This document shows positions 11,842-23,358 of a DNA stretch of 64,000 bases, one piece after another. The number at the start of each line of letters is the position of its first letter. The first letter of the stretch is position 1. Made by a program: the position numbers and the translations under genes. The stretch lies in assembly GCA_023313575.1 (NCBI GenBank), contig JAJTTP010000018.1, forward strand, positions 558,001 through 622,000, given 5' to 3'. Source of the stretch: Eutypella sp. D-1. Taxonomy: Eukaryota > Ascomycota > Sordariomycetes > Xylariales > Diatrypaceae. The notes under the pieces are model-generated. The model was not told where the DNA came from. It ran no database searches and saw only the letters and a program-made list of their open reading frames with translations.

Positions 11842-13854
11842 GATGGATGAGTGACCAAGGTAGGGTCAGTGAGGAGACGCGGAGTGCTTCTCAGGCTTGA
11901 GTCTCACGGGGGGTGAGTACACGAGGGAGTGGAAGGAACGAACCCTTTTGTATTCGTCGTACGCTATGCTATCTTGCGGTGCCAACCTGTTTACAGTCCA
12001 CCATGCCTCACTGACTTCGTTTCTCCGCGAGCATATCCACACTCGCCTGTCAATTTCTCCGTCGATATGAATTCCCGCAACCATCAACGCAGCATCTGCC
12101 ATCCATCGCCCACCACCACCCACGCTTGGCCGGGGCCGCATAGACAGCTACAGCTTAGGAACTAAAGCACGTCGCCGGCCCGTGACGTAAAGCCCAAGGG
12201 GCGGGGCCGACGCCGGTAGTCGGGAACGGCGACTTCTGAGTGGTTGTAAGGGGACTTTTCTACTGTGCTGAACTTCGACGAAGAGGAGAAATGTCGCCGC
12301 CCAACGCGGCGTCCTTGGCCCGTCACGAGCGTGAGACAGATCTCACCATAGCACGCCATGCTTGGGTGAGTCGGCCTCGGCCAATGAGGTTCTGGTAGCT
12401 CCAGGACGGGGGTGACGGGTAACAGTGGACCCACAACTGCCGGCAAGGAAGATAGGGGGATTAAAGGGGGGAGTTGGCGATCTGGTGGCCTGGCCTCCCC
12501 TTTCCAGTGGTGGATGGCCATAAGAACTATGTAGTAGAGACGTTGAGGTTTCGATGCAGCGCGGGAATTTTTTAGCGCAACTGGCAGACAGGCCGCTGGT
12601 GAGACTCGAGCTTCTTAGTTACACATTAGTTATCGCAAGACGATGGGGAAAGACGCAAGGCTCTCAGTAACGTCTTTCCGAAGTTAGGATGTTAGGCAAT
12701 AGACATGATTCGACTTGCTGCGAACAGGTCGGATTCAATATTCGACGAGGACAACTAGAACTATGCAGGGCTTCTTACTCTACTCGTATTCCAACAAGGT
12801 ATCCTCACATTACATGAAGTTCGGAATAAGAACTTGGCAACCTCAAGGATAGGTAGGTCGCTAGGTATTGCATCTGCACATGTGAAGAGCAAACCGGGGG
12901 TTGGGCTTCAGCCCCATGCCAAGATAGTGATATTCCATGACGTGATTGCTGCTGGCCTTGTTCGCATTGCTATTGCTCCATATAACTGGTCCACGTCGGA
13001 TTATACGCGATCTTGGGAACCCCGCTGACAATCGTGGACTTCTGCTTTCAACAATGGCCCAAATGCCTTAACATACTGCAGCTCAATATTCCATCCGATC
13101 CTCAAATTGCCGGTCCACGCGGTTCTCTCTCTCTTTTCAACAAGCAAAAACAAATTTGAAGTAGCTGACTCAATCGTTGGTAGTTGTCAGGTAGTGATGG
13201 TGCTGGTGATAACCTCGTCGTTAGGCTACGCCGATCCCGTACTTGGCATGCACGAGATCAAGGAAGTTTAGCGAGGGGTTACCAAGAACCAATTATCGTG
13301 GTAGCAGTCAATATCGACAGCGCCCGAGATACCCAGGATTACCTAGGCAAGCTAATGGCGCATTTAGCTTGGCTTTCGTGCAGATCCAACAAGGTAAGGG
13401 GGGAGCTTGAACTTAAGATCTGCCATAACGCGCAAACATCAGAACATAAAAGGCGGTCGAGCCTCCCTTACATACAGATTTACATAGAGCCTCAAGCCTG
13501 GTGACGATCTTTGCTTATTGACTAGGCCTTCTGGTGCTGTTATACTTGAGCTATCATTTTAGTATCTTGCACTGTTTCCAGAAGTGAGGAAGGAGGCGCG
13601 TGGGCTGATGAGGGGCCGTCGAATCACGCAACTTTGGAGACGAATGGCGCACCTGCAGCGTTCCTTCGCATCAAAAACATCGGGTGGCTTATGCCAACAT
13701 ATTGTAATTATTTGAAATCGCAGCACACGATGAACGTCTATCGTCTAGGAATGATATTGTTGTAAATCAATTAAGTTCGCTTAATATATAATTACTATGC
13801 GACACAAGGCCTAAGCTACTATCTGCGTAGTGAACGGTCCGGCCCGCAAGAGTC
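11842..13854. other. Intergenic region, no supported gene
   Basis: About 2 kb between the sulfatase start and the stop of the GH28 gene, both on the minus strand. It must hold the sulfatase promoter. A 119-codon minus frame at 12162-12521 has no family resemblance and no splice logic linking it to anything, so I do not call it. Confidence 0.55.
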
Positions 13855-15354
13855 TCAGAACGGCGGCGAGATGGTGGCCTGCGGAATAGTGCAGGTCTTG
13901 GACAGCGCTTCCTGGGCGACAGTGGAGCTCGCGCTGACGCAGTCCACTCCCGGGTCCCCCTTGACGCCGTCGCAGATGATCACCGGATCGTCCCCGCAGG
14001 GGCTGGTGATGGTGAAGTTCTTGAACTGGATATTCTCGCACACGGCGTCCGGGTTCGTCGAGCAGCTAAGTTTGGCGACCACGGCGCCGTTCTTCCCGCT
14101 CGTGTAGCCCGAGAAGTTCTCGAAGAGGATGTTCGTCACGTTCATCTGCGACGGGTACTGCTCGCAGGTCTCCGCGGGGATCTGAAGACGGCATTCATTG
14201 TTAGCAATGGGGCACGTTTCGTGCTAGGGCAAGAACCTCGTCACTTACGTTGAAATAGCAGGAGTCGATTTGTACCGAAAAGTCGTTGTGCGCCTGCCAG
14301 AAATTCCTGCTTCGGAGTTAGCATTGATTCATCAGTAACCTTGGGGTGTCCTGGCGTACCGGAACGTGACGTTGTCGACGAAACCGTATCCCACGTCGGG
14401 ACCGGCCCAGGACTTGATGCGGGCGCCGTTATCGCCATTCAAGAGCCAAATATTCTCTATAACGACATCCTTGACGAAGCTCTTCTCTCCCAGGTATTGC
14501 CCAAGGGATCCCATGCTCTGGCCGTGCGTGCCATTGCAGTACATCGTGTCGACGTGGATGTTGCTGGCGTTGGACTTAGGGCTGAAGCAGTCGTCGCCAA
14601 TGTTAACCCACGCGCGCTCAACGGTGACGTCCTCAACGTTGAGGGAGTCAAAGAAGTCGGTGTTTTTAGGCAGAGCAGACGCATTGTTAGATTCAGCCGT
14701 CACGATGACGTCTTTGAAAGAAATGCCCTTGGACGTGACGATGAAGTTGGTCCAGCATGGAGAGTCCTTCTCGTGAATACCTTCCATGCGGAAGTTGGTG
14801 GCGTTCTCGGCATAGAAGAGGATCGGGCGGAGGTAATCGTTATCCGGGTCCAGGATTTCGAGACCTGCGAACTCGTTCCACCACCGCTGCCCGTTGCCGT
14901 TCAGGACGCCCTCGCCGTAGATGGAGATGTCGTTGCCGCCCCACTTCCAGAACATGAGCGAGTTTTGAAACGGGTGCGCGAACGCGTTGGCTTGCCAGTA
15001 CGGCGTGTCGTTGGTGAACTTGACCTCGCCGTCCCAGTGCACGTGGACGTCATCGAGGAACGTCAGGTCCAGCGGCTTGCCGATGATGTAGAGTTGGTCC
15101 TTGGGCAGGTAGAGCGTGCCGCCGTGGTTGGCCTTCTCCAGCCCCTCGAGGAACTCATCCGCGACGTCATCCGTGTCGTCCTTTGAGGACCGGATCTTGA
15201 CGATCGGCCTGTGCTCATGACATCCATTGTCCTTGTAGGGGTGCTTCTGGCGGAACTCGTCAACGTTGCGAGGGACATTCGCCGGCAACTCGACATGAGC
15301 TGCGACGGCGGTGGAAAGGACCGACAGAACAGTAAAAAGACTGGAAGACCTCAT
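13855..15354 (-). CDS. Secreted GH28 glycoside hydrolase, exo-polygalacturonase-like
   Basis: Minus-strand exons 14360-15354, 14249-14306 and 13855-14181; 459 residues. The ATG at 15354 starts a clean signal peptide (MRSSSLFTVLSVLSTAVAA); the frame reaches further up only through a TTG. GH28 active-site motifs are all present: N-T-D at 231-233, G-D-D at 253-255, the G-T-H-G motif with His277, and R-I-K at 312-314. They sit in the right-handed beta-helix stretch and are flanked by many N-x-S/T sites typical of a secreted enzyme. The form of the His motif and the sequence around NIGDDCFSPKS fit exo-acting polygalacturonases better than endo-enzymes, an inference from memory of the family. The enzyme would release galacturonic acid from pectin. 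A TATAATTC sequence lies about 50 bases upstream of the ATG (15404-15411). Confidence 0.92.
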
Positions 15355-16294
15355 GATTACTTGACGGCTGCGCAACTCTTCCTAAGATGCTCTTAGACGA
15401 AAGAATTATAGAAGAGTTTCGAGCCGGGCAATCGACGCCTTTTCATCTCCACGAGATCCCAGTGGAAAATTGAAGATTCATGCCAACTGTATCAAAATAT
15501 CACCACGGGTAAATCGGCACGACACCCGAAAAGGGCTTGATAAAAAAGACCCTTCATTTTTTTCTGCGTGTTTAAGATGTCCACCTATCATGTCAACAAA
15601 AAGTCCTGTAATTCAGCGGAACAACAGATGTTCAGGGGTCTTCATCGCAAGCATCGTTGACAAAAGACCGGTCGCTGTGGAGACGACGATGCAGGCGATA
15701 TCGTCCCAAGAACCCGGTCCTGCGCTGTTATTGATGGGAATTTTCGCGGTTCAATCTCCGTCTCACGGAAGATCCGCGCGCATGCGATGCAACGCCACCT
15801 CCGCATCTACCCCAACGCGAATGCCCCGGAGTTCACGCCCTGCCCATCCCCGCAACTATTGACCCAAGAAGGCAAGGCAGCATGCAGTGAAGGAACTGTG
15901 GACTAGCCGTGCGACTCCATCTAGCGACGCTTCCGGGAGATCTAGTAGTATTAGGTCTACATGATGCAGCCCCTTCGTATGACATAGCATCGTTGCCTTC
16001 TGTATTATGTATATCACTTGTAGTTACCAATAAACCTTTTTCACACCAGTACTTCAAGAGAAAAAGAGAGAAAAATACAATAGAGACACGACTTTTATTG
16101 TCATCTGTGCTGCTGAAGACAGCCATCCGTGGTGTGCGAAATGCACCATGGAAGAAAATATGTAGACGCATAAGAGGAGAAGCGTGTCGTCCAAGGCTGA
16201 TATGACATATAAGATCTACATACCCATTCTAAATAATAAGCCTTAGTAGACAAGAGCGGCATATACAAAAGAGAAACAAAAAAAAGAAAAGAGA
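15355..16294. other. Intergenic region, promoter of the GH28 gene
   Basis: About 0.9 kb between two minus-strand genes. It contains the GH28 5' region (a TATA-like site at 15404-15411) and the 3' flank of the enoyl-CoA hydratase gene. No gene is seen. Confidence 0.55.
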
Positions 16295-17290
16295 TCATAG
16301 CTTGCTATTCTTCCAGACCGGCTTCCGCCTCTCGACGAAGCTCTTGACGCCCTCGACCATGTTCTCGCCGCCCTCGATCCTGGCCCACCAGCCCTTGGTG
16401 ATGATATCGGTAGCGATCTCGGGGCTGACGCCCTCCCAGCCGAGCTTGACGCCCTCGCGACTGACAATCACGGCGTCGGGGCTATTAGCGGCGATGGAAT
16501 CGGCCCACCGGAGGGCGGCGCTGACGACGGGGCTATAACCCGCCTCCCTCTTCTCCTTCGGGGTTTCCACAACCTCGTTCACGAGCCCCCAGTCCCGCAT
16601 CTCGCGGGCGGAGTACCGGCGCGCCGCGAGCGCCATCTCCATAGCGCGCTGACGGCCGACGGAGCGCGCGAGACGGGGTAACGCGCCGGCGAGCGCGACG
16701 ACGCCGACGCCGACCTCGGGAAGTCCGAACACGGACCCCGAGGACGCCACCACCAGGTCGCAGTTCAGCGCCATCTCCATGCCGCCGCCGAAACAGATCC
16801 CGTCGACCGCCGCCACGATCGGCTTCTTGCCCCCACGGTTGCTCATGCCTCCGAACCCGGCCGCCGGCATGGGCGTGCCGCGGTGGCCCTTGCCCGCGTC
16901 GCTGGTGGTGGTGGTGGTAGTGGTGGACCGCACCGCGGGGCCCTGCGCGCCGGTGCCGTCCTGGGTGATGGTAGCCTCGACGGCGGTACTGCCCCCCTCA
17001 GTTCCATTTGTGGCGGCCATGACGCCATCCCACTCCTTGAGGTCAGCGCCGGCGCAGAAGGCCTTGCCGCCGGCGCCGGTGAGCACGGCGCAGCGGAGGG
17101 AGGGCTCGGCGTCGTACCAGTCCCAGAGGCGCTCCAGCGCGCCGTGCAGCCACCGCGGAACGCTGTTGAGCTGCGCCGCCCGGTCCAGCGTCACGAGCAC
17201 CACGTGCGGGTGCGTCGTCGGGAACGAGACTGCTACGTCCCGTATTGCGGGCGGTGGCGTCGTTAGGGTTGGTGGGTGCGGGTTTGTCAT
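16295..17290 (-). CDS. Enoyl-CoA hydratase/isomerase family protein with peroxisomal SKL terminus
   Basis: Single exon, 331 residues. The crotonase fold is clear: KAFCAGADLKEW (77-88) forms part of the oxyanion hole, GGGMEMALNCD carries Glu172 and LPEVGVG carries Glu192, the two positions that act as catalytic acid/base in hydratases. The last three residues are SKL, a canonical type 1 peroxisomal targeting signal. Between residues 90 and 155 there is a low-complexity insertion rich in Gly, Thr and Ala with a run of seven Thr, absent from typical ~260-residue family members. Likely role: hydration of a 2-enoyl-CoA in peroxisomal beta-oxidation or degradation of a branched acyl-CoA. Other crotonase activities (isomerase, hydrolase) cannot be excluded, and the substrate is unknown. 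Confidence 0.9.
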   Translation of the reverse strand: MTNPHPPTLTTPPPAIRDVAVSFPTTHPHVVLVTLDRAAQLNSVPRWLHGALERLWDWYDAEPSLRCAVLTGAGGKAFCAGADLKEWDGVMAATNGTEGGSTAVEATITQDGTGAQGPAVRSTTTTTTTSDAGKGHRGTPMPAAGFGGMSNRGGKKPIVAAVDGICFGGGMEMALNCDLVVASSGSVFGLPEVGVGVVALAGALPRLARSVGRQRAMEMALAARRYSAREMRDWGLVNEVVETPKEKREAGYSPVVSAALRWADSIAANSPDAVIVSREGVKLGWEGVSPEIATDIITKGWWARIEGGENMVEGVKSFVERRKPVWKNSKL

Positions 17291-17668
17291 TTTCTTTTGG
17301 GTAATGAGTTTTGGAGGGCTCTCCTGGTTTTTTTTTCTTGTTTTCTGTTGGTTAGTTTTTCCGGCTCCCTTCTCCTTTTCCCTTAGTTATAAGATGGTAG
17401 AGGTGGGGGGGCGATGTATGATCAGGCAAGGGGCTATTGTACCAACAATAGCCGAGTACAGTTAAATTTCCAGGTGTGTTGATGTTAAACCCCGAGACGT
17501 CGTAGTCCTCCAATGCGTCGAACGTAATCCACAGCATGTACAAGGAACCTCCCGATATATACACCTAATACAATATAAATAAATGTAAGTATATAAAAAA
17601 AAGCTGTTGGGTAAGCTTGGGTGAGCTGACCCAAGCTGCGCCGCGCTTCTAGGTAGGTTATTGGGGGC

Positions 17669-17682
17669 GGGGGGGGGGGGGG
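17669..17682. repeat. Poly-G tract (14 nt)
   Basis: Uninterrupted run of 14 G, preceded by five G and one C, upstream of the enoyl-CoA hydratase gene. It may form a G-rich structure, but this may also be simple slippage. Confidence 0.8.
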
Positions 17683-18468
17683 AATTTCGGGGGACGCGCG
17701 CCCGCGGGACGGGAAATCCGGGGTAATGCCACTGGACCGAGGCTTACGGGGTACGCTACTCCACACTTACCAGGTAGGGATACAGACGCTAACTTAACGC
17801 CGATAGTCAGGCAGTTCAGGTCCGCCTTGCCCTGGCTCTACATATCTTGAAAGTGAACTTACATCTAACGCTTCCGCCTATCGTATATAAAACCACATCC
17901 TCAGCAAACAGCAACAATAAAACATTCACCTTTTACAGGCCAGGTTTTTATTATTATTGTCGTTAGCTAGGTATACAGTTTTAAAGAATATAACTAATAC
18001 ACATGAGAGCAATAACGTAATTAATAGCCAGGGCCAAAGTTAAGCTTAGGATTAAGATCACACCAGCAAACTACCATCATCACCCCTTCCGCCTACCGTC
18101 GGTCGAATATAGGTAACGTCGCTGGTCAGCGATGGTACTTTTAGCACTTAATTGTATGGAAATCGCATGCACCATCAACTATCGAACTTTCCATGTTCAC
18201 TACTACCTAGACAGATAGGCACACTAGGCTATGTAGGTAATAATACACCACTTTCTCTTTTCTTTTCTCCTTCTCTGGACGGACGGGGTTCAGGAAGAAA
18301 AAGCAGAGCACCTACGATACGATACGATTTCTGCCGTCTTGTCTTGTCTTATCTTGTCATTTTGTACATCTTTTGATTTTTCTTGCCCCTTACGCTTAAG
18401 AACGGGGGAGGAGATGGGCAGGGGGCAGGGGCAGTCTCGCTGCATTATTGTCACCGGATCTAATACAA

Positions 18469-18484
18469 CCCCCCCCCCCCCCCC
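18469..18484. repeat. Poly-C tract (16 nt)
   Basis: Uninterrupted run of 16 C followed by GCCCC, just beyond the 3' end of the RRM/PWI gene. The length is liable to sequencing or assembly error. Confidence 0.8.
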
Positions 18485-18712
18485 GCCCCGTGTCCTGCCC
18501 CCAACTCTCCCTACTTCTGCCGATTACAGGTAGCGCTGATGACCGTAGCGAGAGATGGAGAGGGCTATAACGAAAATCCAACAGTGGGCAGGCAGGTTAT
18601 GCCATATAGATAGATACCAGCAGCAGCAGCACAGAAGCGAGCAAAAGCCATGATATGATGTGATTATTACGCTCCCTAGCCCCCAAACCCTGTCTCCGTT
18701 ATTTGCTATTTA

Positions 18713-21445
18713 TTAGGCCGATAGACCGCGCTTCTCGCTCTCGGTGAAGAAGATCACCATACGCCAGAGTTTCTTGACCAGGGGTTCTGCTTCCTCGTCC
18801 AATGCCTATTCGAAAACACAAAAAAAGGAGGGGTTAGCACATGAAAGTATTCAATGAACGTCAGGAAGTAAATAAGGGTAAAGGGAGAGAGGGGGGGTGT
18901 AACATACCTCAGCCAACTCCTCAACAAGCTCGCTCGGTTTATTATGTTTGCGAAGATGTTCCTCGACAACTTCAATGAGCAACTGTTCCTGAACACCGAG
19001 ATACTCGACGAGTTTCTTCTCGACGAAAGGGCGGAGCTTCTCGCGGATGACGGCCTCGTCGAGGTAATCCCACTTGACGTCCCATTGCCAGAGTCCCTGC
19101 TTCTCGGACGGGATCTCCTGCGCGAGCGCGCGCACCGCCTGCTCGCGCTCCTCTTCTGACAGGCCCGCCCCCGCCCCCGCTGCTGCTGCATCTGCCGCTT
19201 CTGAGGCCGGGTCGAATTTGATCGGCACCAGCTGCCGCTTCGTCGTCGAGTCTTCTTCTTCGTCCTCCAGTAAGCCCTCCACCTCCGCGATCGTCTTGCG
19301 CTGCGGGCCCGCGCGCTGCGCCTGCGCTTTCTGCGCCGCGGCGCCTAGGGAGAGCTTGAAGGGCTGCGGCGCCGCGGCCATGCCGGCGCGGCCCCCGCCG
19401 GGCTGCTGCCGCTGCTGCGGCGCCATCTCCTGCGCCTGCCGCTCGAGGAAGGAGTCCGCCATGCCGCGCGCCTGTTCGCGTTCCGCCTCCTCCTTGGCGC
19501 GCTCCTGTGCCTCGGCCTGCCGGTCCGTGTCATCGGCCGCGATCTCGCGCGCCCGGAACGCCGCGCGGTTGCGGATCCAGAGACTCCGGTCGGCGTAGTA
19601 GTCGCGGCTGCGGCGGGACGTTTCCACGTCGTCGTCGAAAGTTTTGAGTTCCTGGATCATCTTTTCCCGCGCTTTGGCCAGCTGGCTCGCGTCCGTGTCG
19701 TCGCGTTCCCGCTCGCGTTCGAGGGCGGCGGTTCGGGACTTTTCGCGGTTTAGCCAACGACGCTCCGCGTCGAGGTATTGCTTCTCGGTCTCGGCGTTCT
19801 GCTTGGCGATTCGGCGGCGCTCGAGCTCCTCGTCGCTGGCCGGGTCATCGTCGTCGTCTCGGTTGTATGCCAACCCGCCATTGGTCGTCCCGCCGTTAAC
19901 GAAGCTCACAGACCGGTTGTAGTCCTTGCCCAGCTCGGACTTCTGGCCCTTGGGGCCGGATGGCGCATTAGGAACACCGCCGCGCGGCCCCAGCGGGATG
20001 TTGTTCGAGTTAGAGGGCGGGGGAGAGGCGAGCCGGGAGGGTCTGGGGGCGCCGTTTCTCTGACGCTCCATGGCTTCCAGCTCCTCCTCCCTCTTCAGGC
20101 GTTCCATATCGCGCTGGATGCTGCGCTCCCGGAAGGCGGCAATCTCGGCGGCAACAGTCTCACGCATCTCCGCGGGGATGTCGGCAAGCTCGTCCTCCTG
20201 TGCCAAGGGGATATTAACCACTTCCACACTTGACCCGTCCTGTGCCGATGCCTCTCCCATGGTCACGTCGCCCTCGGCATCTTTTCCTGACTGTAGAGGG
20301 GGGTAGAAGAAGTTTCTGATGATCTGCTTCAACGCACCTCTAGCGGGTTCGAGCTTAGCCTCGGCATCAAAATCTTCCCCTCGGCCCTCCTTGTAGGCGT
20401 CTATTTGCTGGGTGGTGTTCTCATCGAAGCGGAATTGCAGGGTGGCTTTTTCAAAACCGTCGAGGGCATCTTTATCATCATCCTCGTTCTCCGGTGCCTC
20501 GGCAGGTGTCTGTTTTTTGGCGGGTACCTGGAGGTCTTTGAGGAGCTCCGAGGCGACCCAGAGAGACTCGACATCTTCGAACTGCGCAAAGCCAAAGGCT
20601 AGCTCCTTTCCACTAGCGTCTGTAGCACGGTCCCAGCGTCTTAACTTGCCTGCTGTACTGAGGATCTTCTCCATACCCTCGTTGCCCCCGATTCCGTCGG
20701 TGATGCCGCTGACAAATATGGTGCGCATGATCTCCTCCCTGGATGGGGGGATTAAGGCTTGCATGTTATCTCGGACAGCCTGGCGGGCCTGATCAACGTT
20801 ACGGTCCATGCCTGGGCCTGGCCGGGGACCAGCGGAGGAGGTAGTCTCGCTGTCCTTTCGACCAGGCAAGCCAGGAGTGGAAGGTTTGCCGGAAGTGGTT
20901 CCCAGGCGAATTACGGGGGCGTTGAAGTTGATGTTGGGCATATTGGGGGGTGCTTGGAAGTTGGAGGGCAGCCCGCTAGGTCGATTAGCTTGATTGATAT
21001 TGGGCTGATGAACGCCGGGTGGTGGCGTCGTTCCCGGGGCAGACATGCCTGGTGGAGGTCCTAAGAAGGGGGAGAAGATTGATTAGAGGATTTGCCATTT
21101 TTGAACATGCTGATCAGGTAGGTCGAAGGGAGTTCGACAAGAGTAGGGGTGTGAGTGAGGAGGAGTAACTTACCTAGACCAGGTGGAGGTTGCATGCCTG
21201 GAGCACCATTGGCGCCAGGATAAGAAGGAAAGACAGGAGGCGGACCGAAGCCGGGCACTATGGGGTTGTTTCCATCAGTATATCTAGTCTCCATATGTGT
21301 ATGTATTTGAGGTTTGAAAGCAACCAAGAGTCGAGAATTGGTTGCGACTGGATCACTTATATGTCCCTGGAGTCCAGCTCACTGGAAAAAATAAAAATAA
21401 AAAAAGGCATCAGAACTTACCTCCGCCGTAAGGATTATATGCCAT
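18713..21445 (-). CDS. RRM + PWI domain splicing factor (RBM25/Snu71 type)
   Basis: Four exons: 21421-21445 (only 25 nt), 21174-21257, 18908-21060, 18713-18805; phases agree, giving 784 residues. The N-terminus is Pro/Gly/Asn-rich. An RRM starts near residue 149 (TIFVSGITDGIGG, later LAFGFAQFED). It is followed by a long charged region rich in Arg/Glu (RERERDD, ERAKEEAEREQAR), typical of a coiled or RE/RD-rich linker. A C-terminal PWI domain spans about residues 690-784 (WDVKWDYLDE, PFVEKKLVEYLG, LVKKLWRMVIFF); the last exon supplies its final helix. RBM25 and yeast Snu71 associate with the U1 snRNP and help define 5' splice sites; that role is inferred from domain order. Intron 1 is about 160 nt with its acceptor at 21258-21259, chosen because the other AGs lead to stops. 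Confidence 0.9.
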
Positions 21446-22652
21446 GATGATTTAACTGTAGGAGCCGAGCCGTCTTCTTGCTTTTATCTTCTATTCTCCC
21501 CTCTCTCTCTCTTTTTTATCTTTTTAGAAGGTTCTGGTTCTCGGACCTAGTGATGTTAGAGATAGACACACGTATAGGCGACTTTCAATTCGATTCGATT
21601 CGGGTTGGTGGTGGCGCGTCGCGGAACGAAATCGTGTCGTGTCGTGTCGGTGGTGGTGGTGAGTTGCGCCAGGAGAGGCGGAGGGCTCGAACGAGACCTC
21701 GATCGATGCGCCGATGACTGGGATGTCGAAATTTATACAAGGAAAAAATTAGAAATAAGTACGGTATTCCTCAATTAGGTAAGTAAAGCATTCAGGTGTC
21801 GGTCAGCGGCGCGCAGATGACCAAGGGCTGAAAGGCTGTATGAAGGCTTTAGTGAGAGTAAAAAGGTTGAAATGTCGAAGTTCCCAGGTACTATAACTAT
21901 GCTATCCGTACTTGGTATGTACATACATATGGTACCTAGTATGTAGACTTCGGTTGGAAGGCTGAGAGATCCACTTTTGGGGTTTTTAAAAAAGAGGTCA
22001 GAGCTTTAAAACTAGAGTAAGGTTTACGCTAAGCTGGAAGATCTAACTGGTAACGAACTAGCGTAGATGTGTAGATGCAACCATGCACTAAAGCAATCTT
22101 ACCTCCGATCCGGGTAACTAATAACTGTGCCTTTTTTGCCCTTGCACCACCGCTCCAGCTCCAGCAAGGGCTGTTGTTATCAGAGGGAGCTGGCGGGGGC
22201 TCCATTTTTGATAGAGAGATTAGGTGAGAGAAGCTAGCTTACCAGAAAAGTACTTGGAAGTGTATAGAGATTGTGAGTTAACCCGCGCGCATTCAAGGAA
22301 GGGCCAAGCCATTGTGATTGACCCGATCCCAGGTTCAATAAGGTTCCATCATACAACAATTTTATTGATGCGGTTAGAGAGTCCAATCGTGAGAGCTTCA
22401 CTTGGACTTTCTCCCTTTTTAATACCAACCACACCTTTGATTTTAAGCCCCCCTTCCCCCCTTTGCTGCGGGAAACCCCCGCATAAATACACTCAGAGTC
22501 AATGTTATAACATACGTATATATAATTGACGAGTGCATATCCCAAAAAAAAATGTGAGCTCCTTTTCCCCCCCTTATAGTCCCACCGTCGTCCGATACGG
22601 GCCGTTCGGTCTCTCAGATTTAAAACTTACCTCGAAAAAAAAAATCCTGCAG
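21446..22652. other. Divergent intergenic/promoter region
   Basis: About 1.2 kb between the divergently transcribed RRM/PWI splicing factor gene and the bS21m gene, so it should carry both promoters. CT-rich and A-rich runs are present on both sides. A missing first exon of the bS21m gene may lie within its right half. Confidence 0.5.
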
Positions 22653-23358
22653 GGCATCGGAGCTGGGCCGGGTCGCCCATGCGGCATTACGATCCGCCTC
22701 GTTATTCCGGCCGTCGATCTCGCATAGCGCACCGTCCCGGTTCCCCTTCCAACATCCCGCCACCGCCGCCGCCATCGCCGTCACCCCTCTATATCAGCGA
22801 CATGCGCGTCCCTACTCGACCCCCTCGTGGCCCGCATCACCGCCGCCCCGACAACCCACTACCGAAGTCGAGGTCAAGAAGCCCAAGATGGACAAGTACT
22901 ACAACCCCAGCAAAAACGCCAGCAGCAGCAGCAGCAGTAGCAGCTACAGCGAGAGCTCGCCATACGGGTCGGAGCCAACATACAACGACATCGTAGACGA
23001 CGTGACACTGGAGATGGACCTAGAGATCGACGAGCTGCGGCGGAAGAAGCCCGACAACAAGTTAGGCGTGGGCGAGGCGGAGCCGCCGCCCGTGCCGGAG
23101 CCGACGATGCGGCTTTCCGCGCGCCTCGGCCGCACCGTCCACGTCACCGGCAGCGTCGACGTCGCCCGCTCCTTCCGCCTCCTCAGCATGCAGATCGCCC
23201 AGAACAAGGTCCGCCGCGAGTCCCTGGCCCAGCGCTTTCACGAGCGTCCCGGACTCAAGCGCAAGAGGCTTAAGAGCGAGCGCTGGCAGCGCCGCTTTAA
23301 GATGGGGTTTAAGGAGACGGTTAGGCGTGTTCGCGAGTTGACTAAGCAGGGCTGGTAG
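22653..23358 (+). CDS. Mitochondrial small-subunit ribosomal protein bS21m (MRP21 family), 5' end uncertain
   Basis: The C-terminal ~75 residues match the bacterial-type S21 family in its fungal mitochondrial form: ARSFRLLSMQIAQNKVRRES, then KRKRLKSERWQRRFKMGFK and the terminal RELTKQGW. The protein should sit in the small subunit of the mitochondrial ribosome. The first in-frame ATG is at 22888, but the same frame is open from 22624. Upstream of 22888 it reads like a mitochondrial presequence: Arg/Ser/Ala-rich, little acid, with ARPYSTPSWP resembling a processing site. No ATG occurs in that stretch. Either a short first exon is spliced to an acceptor such as CTGCAG ending at 22652, or the start is non-AUG, or a base is wrong near 22655. 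A Ser run after 22888 is encoded by an AGC repeat. I am sure of the family but not of the start. Confidence 0.8.
22919..22943 (+). repeat. CAG/AGC trinucleotide repeat inside the bS21m gene
   Basis: Tandem AGC codons with one TAG-phase interruption encode a run of serines between the presequence-like part and the S21 domain. It is a slippage-prone linker. Confidence 0.75.

Larger units (their letters stand above)
17291..18712. other. Intergenic region with homopolymer tracts
   Basis: About 1.4 kb between two minus-strand genes. It contains a run of 14 G at 17669-17682 and a run of 16 C at 18469-18484. A 93-codon minus frame (17485-17766) with one hydrophobic stretch is not supported by any family or context. 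I see no gene. Confidence 0.55.

Noticed and set aside
14341..15186. 281-codon plus-strand frame
   Set aside because: It lies antisense to the GH28 first exon, is Val/Asp/Arg-biased and shows no domain.
15355..15375. Upstream extension of the GH28 protein
   Set aside because: The extra codons begin with TTG, not ATG; the ATG at 15354 gives a clean signal peptide.
17485..17766. 93-codon minus frame with one hydrophobic stretch
   Set aside because: It overlaps the poly-G tract, has a poly-Pro artefact from it, and lacks any conserved feature.
22679..22996. 105-codon plus frame starting at an ATG overlapping the bS21m gene
   Set aside because: It is out of frame with the S21 domain and Pro/Ser/Arg-rich, a shadow of the presequence region.
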